DNA from: an uncultured SAR86 cluster bacterium
GTDB lineage: Bacteria; Pseudomonadota; Gammaproteobacteria; Magnimaribacterales; TMED112
Assembly: GCA_902619265.1 (NCBI GenBank)
Contig: CACNDL010000001.1
Coordinates: forward strand, 186,001-250,000
Direction: 5' to 3'
DNA length: 64,000 bases
Shown: positions 18,467-25,532 of the stretch, one piece after another
How the letters are laid out: each line of letters begins with the position of its first letter
Numbering within the stretch: position 1 is the first letter of the stretch
Notes under the pieces: model-generated
Databases searched by the model: none
Told to the model about the DNA's origin: nothing
What the model saw: only the letters and a program-made list of their open reading frames with translations
Position numbers and translations under genes: made by a program

Positions 18467-19282
18467 TTATTTTTTTGAAAGTATGAACATCCCTAATATT
18501 ATCATAGGTATTGATAATAATTGCCCCTGAGTTAAAAAACTAAATAATAAAAAGTCGTTGCCCCAAACAGTATCCGGTGTTTTGTAAAATTCAACTATAG
18601 ATCTAGCAATACCATAGCCAATTAGAAAATATGCTGAGTGTCTACCAACCTTATTCTTTTTAGAAATAACAAAATTTAGGAATAGGAATAGTAAAATTCC
18701 TTCAAGAAAAGCCTCATAGAGCTGTGAAGGGTGTCTTACAAGACCTAGAGGATCCGTAGGAAACACCATGCCCCATGAAACATCAGTGGGTCTTCCGTAT
18801 AATTCTGCATTGATAAAGTTTGCAACCCTGCCTAGAAAAAGCGCTATTGGAACTTGTGGAGCTATCCAGTCAGTTACTTGAAAAAATGTAAAATTCTTTT
18901 TGTTGGCGTAAAACCACATAGCCACCATTACTCCAATCAAGCCGCCATGAAATGACATACCACCTTGCCAGATTTTTAAGAAATATATAGGGTCTTGCAA
19001 TTGAATGTGAAAGTCATAAAACAGAACGTGTCCAAGCCTTCCACCTACTATCGCCCCAAAAAATAAACCATATGTAAATACAACGTCACTAACCTCTTCT
19101 CTAGAGATATTAATGTCAAACTTTTCTCTAGTTGCAGCCATTCGCAAATAAATAAAGTACGCTCCCAAAACATATGCAAGACCATACCAATGAATATTTA
19201 GCGCAGGCCCCAAAACAGAATGTAAAAATTCAGGTAGTGGTATTGATAATGCTACTGGATCTATTTCGGGATATTTAATCAT
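18467..19282 (-). CDS. lgt: Phosphatidylglycerol:prolipoprotein diacylglyceryl transferase
   Basis: 271 aa polytopic inner-membrane enzyme that adds diacylglycerol to the lipobox cysteine of prolipoproteins. The Lgt signature GRVANFINAELYGRPTD and the GGMSFHGGLIGV and HPSQLYEAFLEG motifs are intact. Several lipoproteins in this window are predicted clients (29363-31432, 52627-54009, 57719-58741). It shares a one-base junction with the TSUP gene upstream and abuts thyA downstream. Confidence 0.95.
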   Translation of the reverse strand: MIKYPEIDPVALSIPLPEFLHSVLGPALNIHWYGLAYVLGAYFIYLRMAATREKFDINISREEVSDVVFTYGLFFGAIVGGRLGHVLFYDFHIQLQDPIYFLKIWQGGMSFHGGLIGVMVAMWFYANKKNFTFFQVTDWIAPQVPIALFLGRVANFINAELYGRPTDVSWGMVFPTDPLGLVRHPSQLYEAFLEGILLFLFLNFVISKKNKVGRHSAYFLIGYGIARSIVEFYKTPDTVWGNDFLLFSFLTQGQLLSIPMIILGMFILSKK

Positions 19283-20073
19283 TATGCTAAAACCCAGTAT
19301 ATAAAGATAGGAACTAATTGTAGAGCATACAATGTCTGAAAAACCCTTTCGTTAACTCTTTGGGTAAGCCATGCTCCAAATCTTGATGAAAAAGAGCTAA
19401 AAATTATTATGAAAAATAGACTTAGATAATTGACGTAGCCGAAAGAGTATTCAGGTAAGCCTTCTATGTTATAGCCAAGATAAATATATGTAATTGCACC
19501 AACAAAACCTACTGGTAAAGTGCATGCTACTGAAGTGCCAACTGCTTTTTTCATAGTTTCTCCCATCAGCCTGAGAAATGGACCTATAAAAATTCCTCCT
19601 CCTATGGCAAAAGTTGTAGATACAGTTCCAACAAATGACCCAAAAGGAACTGTGATGAAAGGACTTATATCGTTTGATGTCGCTCTATCCTTGATTTTAA
19701 AAAACATCCTTAGAGAAACTAATAAGATAAAAAAAGCAAATATATTTTTAAAAAGTTCTTTTTCTGCATTTACAGAAATAAAAGCACCTACAACTCCACC
19801 TAGACAAATACCAAACAATAATTTGGTAAAATTTCTCCAAGACACATTCTTATTTGCATTATGTACCGGAATTGCGGATATAGAATTAAATACAATACAA
19901 CTTAAAGCCGTTCCTAATGACAAGGGTATACTTATATCGTCTGAGTAACCCAAGCTTGAATACATAAAATGGAGAGACGGAACAATTACCAGACCTCCTC
20001 CAACACCAAAAAAACCAGCTAAAAACCCTGATACTATGCCTATCAAGGGATAGAGAATAAACTCAATCGTCAT
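19282..20073 (-). CDS. TSUP family (TauE/SafE) sulfite/sulfonate exporter-like permease
   Basis: 263 aa with about eight hydrophobic segments and the duplicated TSUP motif: GFLAGFFGVGGGLVIVPSL near the N-terminus, and GSFVGTVSTTFAIGGGIFIGP in the second half. TSUP proteins move sulfite, sulfoacetate or related organosulfur anions; the exact substrate cannot be read from sequence. It starts inside the rmuC 3' end (11-base overlap) and precedes lgt, so it is part of the same reverse run. Confidence 0.85.
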   Translation of the reverse strand: MTIEFILYPLIGIVSGFLAGFFGVGGGLVIVPSLHFMYSSLGYSDDISIPLSLGTALSCIVFNSISAIPVHNANKNVSWRNFTKLLFGICLGGVVGAFISVNAEKELFKNIFAFFILLVSLRMFFKIKDRATSNDISPFITVPFGSFVGTVSTTFAIGGGIFIGPFLRLMGETMKKAVGTSVACTLPVGFVGAITYIYLGYNIEGLPEYSFGYVNYLSLFFIIIFSSFSSRFGAWLTQRVNERVFQTLYALQLVPIFIYWVLA

Positions 20074-21175
20074 TTGTTAATTTCTTTTTTTCTTTGGAAC
20101 CCAGTGCAACTAAACCTTCTATTTTTGATGACATAGAACCTTTGCCGTCAATTAACTTACTTCTTGCATCATCATATTTTTTCTGAGACTGTGCTATTGA
20201 AGTGCCCAGACTATCCATGACATTGGTAAAACCATGCAACTTGTCGACTAATTTCTGAGCCTCTTCATAAACTTTTATGACACTTTCTCTTTGCCCATCA
20301 AGCCGCCATAAATTTTCCACCATCTTGATTGAGATATGTAGGATAGAGGGACTCACTAAGGCAATTCTTTTTTTGTCAGCAAAGGACACTAATTCAGAAT
20401 CGTATTTAAGCGCTACGCTTAATGAATCATCTATTCCTAGAAACATAAATATAATATCTGGAGTATTTAATTCTTCAATCTGGCTGTATTTTGTTGAACT
20501 TAAATCATTTATTCGTTCTCTGATATTTTTTGTCAAACTTTTGCCGTGCTTTTCCTTCTCTTCTTTTACATCTGTATTGCAATAGTCGTTATATGCAGTG
20601 AATGAAAACTTTGAATCAATAATAATATTCCTGTTTTGTGGCAAATATATAACAGCATCAGGTATTTCTCTTGAGACATCCCCTTCTATTTTTACGGTAA
20701 AACTTTTTTGGAGTTTATAGTGTATGTTCTCTTCTAGACCAGAATTTTCTAATAACATTTGAAGTTTAAGCTCGCCATAATCACCTTGAGTTTTGCTCTC
20801 TCCCGATAACGCCTTGGTCAATTTATTCGCATCGGATGTAATTTGATTAGTTTGCTCAATTAAACTATCTATTGTTACTTTAGTTTTGGTATGAAATTCA
20901 TGCTGTTGTGTGGTATTTTTTCTAACTTCCTCCTCAAATTCTTTGATTCTTTTTTTAAATGGATCAATTACATTTTCAATGTTTTCTTTTGAGGCTTTTT
21001 TAAAATCATCTTCTCTCTTCTCGTATATTGATTCAATTGAACTCGTTATTTTTCTTTCAAGCTCATCGCCTAATTTAGAAGATTCATGTTTTGTTCTGCG
21101 ATCATTAATTAAAAAGACAATTACTCCTAAAGAAATTACTGAAAAAATTGATAGAATTACAACTATTGAATCCAT
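20063..21175 (-). CDS. rmuC: DNA recombination protein RmuC
   Basis: 370 aa with an N-terminal membrane anchor (about residues 4-24), a long coiled coil (about 30-130), and the RmuC nuclease-like domain (TQGDYGELKLQMLLENSGL, PDAVIYLPQNRNIIIDSKFS, FMFLGIDDSLSVAL, ALVSPSIL). RmuC limits inversions at short inverted repeats. The start codon is only two bases from the divergent aminotransferase start, so its promoter must lie inside the neighbouring coding sequence. Confidence 0.92.
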   Translation of the reverse strand: MDSIVVILSIFSVISLGVIVFLINDRRTKHESSKLGDELERKITSSIESIYEKREDDFKKASKENIENVIDPFKKRIKEFEEEVRKNTTQQHEFHTKTKVTIDSLIEQTNQITSDANKLTKALSGESKTQGDYGELKLQMLLENSGLEENIHYKLQKSFTVKIEGDVSREIPDAVIYLPQNRNIIIDSKFSFTAYNDYCNTDVKEEKEKHGKSLTKNIRERINDLSSTKYSQIEELNTPDIIFMFLGIDDSLSVALKYDSELVSFADKKRIALVSPSILHISIKMVENLWRLDGQRESVIKVYEEAQKLVDKLHGFTNVMDSLGTSIAQSQKKYDDARSKLIDGKGSMSSKIEGLVALGSKEKKKLTNDD

Positions 21176-21177
21176 AG

Positions 21178-22374
21178 ATGAATATTTTAGAACATATTAA
21201 GCAAGAACTCCCTTGGTTAGACGGTAATACAGTATACGATTTAACGAGAGGCAAGCCAGCACCAGAACAATTAGACATTACAGAAAATTATTATTCTAAA
21301 TTAAGTACACCGTATGAGTTGGATGGCATTGATTTAAGAAATTATGGCAATCCAGAGGGTCTTCCATCTGCAAGAGAGTTAGGGTCAAAAATTTTAAAAA
21401 CAAATTTCGATGAGACCCATGCTTTGGATAACTCATCCTTAACTTTAATGCATCAAATAATTAGTTGCGCATTCTTTCTCGGCTTTAAAAGCGCAAAACT
21501 TTACGGACATAGCAAAATAATTTGCCCTGTGCCTGGATATGACAGACATTTTAAGCTTTTAGAAAATTTTGGTATTGAAATGATAACTGTGCCTTTTCAG
21601 AAAGATGGGCCTGATCTCAATGCTATAGAAGATCTCATTAACTTCGAAAGCAATATTCACGGGATAGTTTGTGTGCCTCGACACTCAAATCCAACTGGAC
21701 ATACTTTTTCTGATGATAACGTGGAACAATTATTTAAATTAATTGAGCCACTCAAAGAGAATTTTTCTATTTTTTGGGATAATGCTTATGCTTGTCATGA
21801 TATTGAAGATACTATTCAGCAAACACCAGCAGATCAAATAGCAAAAAAAATCGGCTTAGAAAATAATTTATTTCAAGTTGGTTCAACATCAAAGATAACT
21901 CTGGCAGGAAGTGGAATCTCTTTTATTTCTAGCTCAGCAGACAACTTATCTAAATTTATTGATTTTAGAAATGCCATTACTCCAGGCCCAAATAAAATGA
22001 ACCAAGGCATGCATGTTAAGTATTTTGAATTGGTGAGCATTGAAAAGCAGATGAGTGAATTAAAGAAAATAATCAAACCTAAGTTTGAACTAGTTGACCA
22101 TATTCTTGAACCTATAAAAGATACAGGCCTTTGTTTTTATGAAAAACCAACTGGAGGATATTTTTATTCAATCGATTCTGCAAAAAGTAATGCTGATGAA
22201 GTTGTGCAAACATGTTCACAGCTGGGCTTAAAACTTCTTCCCATGGGTTCGTGTTTTCCGTATGGAGTTGATCCAGACAAAAAGAATATCAGACTAGCTC
22301 CAACATTCCCTGATTTGGCATCTCTAGAACGCTGTGTCACTATCTTTAAAAATGTTCTTAAATATTTGAACTAA
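21178..22374 (+). CDS. AspT-type PLP aminotransferase
   Basis: 398 aa fold-type I aminotransferase of the subgroup that includes the aspartate aminotransferase of Corynebacterium (PF12897). The family-typical N-terminus (YDLTRGKPAPEQLD and NYGNPEGLPSAREL) is present, with D201 (WDNAYA) for the pyridine nitrogen and K239 in GSTSKITLAGSG as the PLP lysine. The predicted reaction is aspartate/2-oxoglutarate transamination; alanine-type activity is also known in relatives. Divergent from rmuC with start codons 2 bases apart; followed 36 bases later by a small secreted protein gene. Confidence 0.85.
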   Translation: MNILEHIKQELPWLDGNTVYDLTRGKPAPEQLDITENYYSKLSTPYELDGIDLRNYGNPEGLPSARELGSKILKTNFDETHALDNSSLTLMHQIISCAFFLGFKSAKLYGHSKIICPVPGYDRHFKLLENFGIEMITVPFQKDGPDLNAIEDLINFESNIHGIVCVPRHSNPTGHTFSDDNVEQLFKLIEPLKENFSIFWDNAYACHDIEDTIQQTPADQIAKKIGLENNLFQVGSTSKITLAGSGISFISSSADNLSKFIDFRNAITPGPNKMNQGMHVKYFELVSIEKQMSELKKIIKPKFELVDHILEPIKDTGLCFYEKPTGGYFYSIDSAKSNADEVVQTCSQLGLKLLPMGSCFPYGVDPDKKNIRLAPTFPDLASLERCVTIFKNVLKYLN

Positions 22375-22410
22375 TCAGTTATTTATTAATCAAAAGAAAT
22401 AGGTGAAAAA

Positions 22411-22857
22411 ATGAAATATTTAATACTTCTTACAGCTTTAATCTCATTTAGTGTCATTGTTGCTGATGAACGTGGTCCAGATCGTGCTATGTGGACAGCA
22501 AAAATGAAATTAGATTTAGCAGAACTTAAAGGTCCTCCATCACTTGCTGATTTAAAAGCAAAAAAGGCTGATAGGATTGCAAATTTAGATCTGTTAATAG
22601 ATTCAGGGAAATATGAAGGCCCAGCGCTAGAAAGACTTTCTCTTATGCGAGAAAAAGTTCTAAATACCGAACTTCCATCACAAGATCAAATTAATCTCAG
22701 ACATGAAAGAAAGATCAAAATGATGAAAAATAGATTGAAAAGTAGAGTAAAAATGATGGATAGAAGATTTAGAGACCCAAGAAGAGATCAAATAATGCGT
22801 GACAGAGAACGCTGGGAGTTAAGGAAACAAAAAAATAGAAGAACAAAAAAGGACTAG
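22411..22857 (+). CDS. Secreted, highly basic protein of unknown function
   Basis: 148 aa with a clear signal peptide (MKYLILLTALISFSVIVA, cleavage near residue 18). The mature part is helical and charged, and the C-terminal third is very rich in Lys, Arg and Met (repeats such as RKIKMMKNRLKSRVKMMDRR). An AGGTGAAA Shine-Dalgarno precedes the ATG. It resembles a small periplasmic stress-type protein in composition only; I assign no family. Convergent with the AlkA-like gene, with 5 bases between. Confidence 0.75.
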   Translation: MKYLILLTALISFSVIVADERGPDRAMWTAKMKLDLAELKGPPSLADLKAKKADRIANLDLLIDSGKYEGPALERLSLMREKVLNTELPSQDQINLRHERKIKMMKNRLKSRVKMMDRRFRDPRRDQIMRDRERWELRKQKNRRTKKD

Positions 22858-22862
22858 TCATA

Positions 22863-23459
22863 TTAGTCGTAATCTGCCCATAACAGATTTGCGGCAACCG
22901 ACCTGAAGGGACGCCACTCTCTTGCTAAACAAGTCATATCCTCAACGTTAGGGCGCTCTTTCAGGTCTTTTAATCTCCTTACTCCTTCTTGAAGACCAAT
23001 ATCTCCTACTGGCCAAATATCTTGTCTGCCTAAACAAGCCATCAAATAGCAGTCAGCAGTCCAACTTCCAATTCCCTTCATGCTTTCTAAAGATTTTCTT
23101 GCATCTTCATCTGACATTTTTTCAAGATCAGCAAAGCTAAATTGCTCTGAGCTTTCCTGTTCAGCAACACCTGTTAAATAATTAATTTTTGGTCTACTCA
23201 AACCAGCTTCTCTTAGAAGATTTTTATTTAGCTGAAGAAAGCTCTCTGCATTGACGCTTTCCATTAAATTAAAGACCCTTTTTTTAATAGACTCCGCTGC
23301 CTTAACTGAAATCTGTTGTTCAATTACAAGTGCACAAATACCTTTAAATCCCTTTGGCCTCAAAAAAAATTCAATCTGATGATCTGGAACAAAGCGTTCA
23401 AAATTTGGCTCAACAGAGACAAGGTGTTTTATGCCCTCATTTAGAATTTGCTGATTCAT
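22863..23459 (-). CDS. DNA-3-methyladenine glycosylase II (AlkA-like, HhH-GPD)
   Basis: 198 aa base-excision glycosylase removing alkylated bases. The helix-hairpin-helix lies at about residues 125-140 (ESMKGIGSWTADCYLM) and the catalytic aspartate is D153 (WPVGDIGLQEG), the hallmark of the HhH-GPD family without an iron-sulfur cluster. It lacks the AlkA N-terminal domain, so it is of the shorter MAG type. It overlaps the DsbA-fold isomerase gene by 4 bases. Confidence 0.88.
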   Translation of the reverse strand: MNQQILNEGIKHLVSVEPNFERFVPDHQIEFFLRPKGFKGICALVIEQQISVKAAESIKKRVFNLMESVNAESFLQLNKNLLREAGLSRPKINYLTGVAEQESSEQFSFADLEKMSDEDARKSLESMKGIGSWTADCYLMACLGRQDIWPVGDIGLQEGVRRLKDLKERPNVEDMTCLAREWRPFRSVAANLLWADYD

Positions 23460-24094
23460 GCTTTTAATAAATTGTCATTTATTAAAGCTTGTTTAAATTC
23501 ATTAAATTTATCTTGCCCAAAATAATAATGATCTTTATAGACTAAGCCTGGGACACCATGATGACCTGCTTCTCTTTGATCGCGCTGATTTTGTTCTATT
23601 TGTTTTACAAGATCTTTTTCATTCATTTTGGCGTTTTTTGAAAGCTCTAAATAATCTAAACCCACATTTTTACATGCTTTAATTAGGTTTTGTTCTTCAT
23701 TCCAACCTTTTTTGGTTCCAAATATCATACTGGAAATTTCATAGGCAAGTTCAATGCCAACACCTTCATTGTGTCCTTGTTGGCCCAAATGGCAAAGATC
23801 ATAAATATAAGGCTGATGTTCATTAACCTTGCCCGTGAAAATATTTTGTTTTATTGGGTCTGGTTTTGGTATGAAAAAAGGCATTCCTTGTTGCTTAGCT
23901 ACCGATCTCATATCAAGAATTTTATGTGAAAAATAAGTAATAAAATTTTTGCCTTTAAAAAAACTTGGTTGACGAATTGCAAGTGGATATACAAGTTTAA
24001 AATTTATCGTAATTCCTTGAGCCTTTAAATTTATTACACGTGGCAATATAAAGTACGAATATGGACTACGATAAGAAAAGTAAAAATCAACCAT
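23456..24094 (-). CDS. DsbA-fold 2-hydroxychromene-2-carboxylate isomerase-like protein
   Basis: 212 aa thioredoxin-fold protein of the kappa-class GST/HCCA isomerase group. The N-terminal FYFSYRSPYSYFILPRV carries the serine (S-P-Y-S) where DsbA has its CxxC, the C-terminal GHHGVPGLVYKDHYYFGQDKF is typical, and a central helical insertion spans about residues 85-165. These enzymes are glutathione-dependent isomerases in aromatic degradation, but many homologues have unknown substrates. No aromatic pathway genes are nearby. Confidence 0.75.
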   Translation of the reverse strand: MVDFYFSYRSPYSYFILPRVINLKAQGITINFKLVYPLAIRQPSFFKGKNFITYFSHKILDMRSVAKQQGMPFFIPKPDPIKQNIFTGKVNEHQPYIYDLCHLGQQGHNEGVGIELAYEISSMIFGTKKGWNEEQNLIKACKNVGLDYLELSKNAKMNEKDLVKQIEQNQRDQREAGHHGVPGLVYKDHYYFGQDKFNEFKQALINDNLLKA

Positions 24095-24137
24095 GACTAA
24101 TTATTATAATGTAAGATAAAAATCAGGGAATATTATT

Positions 24138-24452
24138 ATGAATAGTAAAGCATACGTGGTCGCAAATCTTGAAGTAATCCATGACAGAGATAAATTTAGA
24201 GATTATGAAAGAGGTCTCGTAAAATCTCTCAGTAGACATGGGGGCCATCTACTTACATTTAGTGATAATGTTGATTGTCTTGAGGGAGATAATCCGCCAA
24301 ATGGCAGGTTGGTTGTCATGGAGTTTCCATCAATGGAGCACGTTGACAATTGGTGGGCAGACGAGGAGTATCAAGCTGCATCCAATATTCGAAGAGAATA
24401 CTCTATAACTAACTTTATTTGTAAGCTTGAAGCTCTTCCGCCTAGAACTTAA
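24138..24452 (+). CDS. DUF1330 family protein
   Basis: 104 aa dimeric alpha/beta ferredoxin-like protein (DUF1330/dabb fold). The signature spans the whole protein: YVVANLEVIHDRDKFRDYER, then GGHLLTFSDNVDCLEG, RLVVMEFPSMEHVDNWW and EYQAASNIRREYS. Function is unknown. It is 9 bases from the epoxide-hydrolase-like gene and divergent from the isomerase, so the pair may form a small operon. Confidence 0.82.
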   Translation: MNSKAYVVANLEVIHDRDKFRDYERGLVKSLSRHGGHLLTFSDNVDCLEGDNPPNGRLVVMEFPSMEHVDNWWADEEYQAASNIRREYSITNFICKLEALPPRT

Positions 24453-24461
24453 ATCAAAGTT

Positions 24462-25493
24462 ATGAAAATAACTGAACATTATTTTAAATCATCAAGACAT
24501 GAAACATTTTATTTAGCTGCAGGCAATTTAGATGACCCATTAATTTATCTCTTACATGGGTGGCCAGATTTATCTATAGGGTGGATGAAACAAATAAGCT
24601 ATCTTGCAAATTTAGGGTATCGGGTAATAGCACCAGATATGCGAGGTTATGGTAGATCGACTATTTACCAAAATCATAGTGATTATTGTCAGAAAGAGAT
24701 TGTCAAAGATATGCTAGAACTGCATTCAAGCTTCAAAAAAGAAAAAGCAATCTGGATAGGACATGACTGGGGCTCAGTGGTTGTTTGGAATATAGGACTA
24801 CACCATCAAGACAAGGTTGAGGCTTTAGGCAGTTTATGTGTTCCATTTGGTTGGGGTGGTCATCCAGATAGTTATTTGGACCATATTGATAGAACGCTTT
24901 ATCCAGAGGATAAATATCCATATGGCCAATGGGATTATATGTATTTCTATTACGAGAATTTTGACTTAGCTTGCAAACAAATGGCAGAGGATCCACATAA
25001 AATGATTAAATTGAACTTCACTAAACCATCAGAAGAATTCAAAGGGTGTTTTAATGGCGGTATTGGTGCTAAGTCAATGACTGCTTCAATCAGATCAAAC
25101 GGCGGATGGTTTAAACACTATGGTTTTGATGGTTTGAATTCAATTCCTGATGTGTCCGTCGATAAAGATTTAATTAGTGAAGATGAAGCAGAAACATACG
25201 GTAGCTTTTTAGAAAAAAATGGATTCTTTGGCCCAAATTCTTGGTATGTAAATGGTCATTTAAACGACCAATACGCTAAAGAGCTACAACAATTCACGAC
25301 TATTGATTGCTCTGTCCTTTTTATACAAGCAACTTACGACAGCGTATTGACTAAGAACTTTAATACGCATAACAAGATGGTATGTACGAACCTTACTGAA
25401 AGAGAGGTCGAATCAGGACATTGGATGGCCAGAGAAAAGCCAAACGAAACAAATCAGATTATTAAAGAGTGGCTTGAGGAATTAAAAAAGTAG
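24462..25493 (+). CDS. Alpha/beta hydrolase, epoxide hydrolase-like
   Basis: 343 aa alpha/beta hydrolase. The oxyanion motif HGWP is at residues 32-35, the nucleophile is D102 in GHDWGSVVVW (an aspartate, as in epoxide hydrolases and haloalkane dehalogenases rather than esterases), the acid is probably the D of ATYDSVLT, and the base is H320 in ESGHWMAREKP. The cap domain is about residues 130-270. Epoxide hydrolase is the better fit because of the HGWP motif. The stop codon overlaps the first base of a long palindrome. Confidence 0.82.
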   Translation: MKITEHYFKSSRHETFYLAAGNLDDPLIYLLHGWPDLSIGWMKQISYLANLGYRVIAPDMRGYGRSTIYQNHSDYCQKEIVKDMLELHSSFKKEKAIWIGHDWGSVVVWNIGLHHQDKVEALGSLCVPFGWGGHPDSYLDHIDRTLYPEDKYPYGQWDYMYFYYENFDLACKQMAEDPHKMIKLNFTKPSEEFKGCFNGGIGAKSMTASIRSNGGWFKHYGFDGLNSIPDVSVDKDLISEDEAETYGSFLEKNGFFGPNSWYVNGHLNDQYAKELQQFTTIDCSVLFIQATYDSVLTKNFNTHNKMVCTNLTEREVESGHWMAREKPNETNQIIKEWLEELKK

Positions 25494-25522
25494 ACAGGAA
25501 ATGGTTAAAACCATTTCCTGTC
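25493..25522. terminator. Bidirectional hairpin terminator (14-bp perfect stem)
   Basis: GACAGGAAATGGTT (25493-25506) is exactly complementary to AACCATTTCCTGTC (25509-25522) with a 2-base centre. It lies between the convergent hydrolase and TonB-receptor genes. Reading left, the hairpin is followed by TACTTTTTT, a usable U-tract; reading right, it is followed by AATAAAAG, a weaker one. It is the most convincing terminator in the window. Confidence 0.8.
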
Positions 25523-25532
25523 AATAAAAGAA

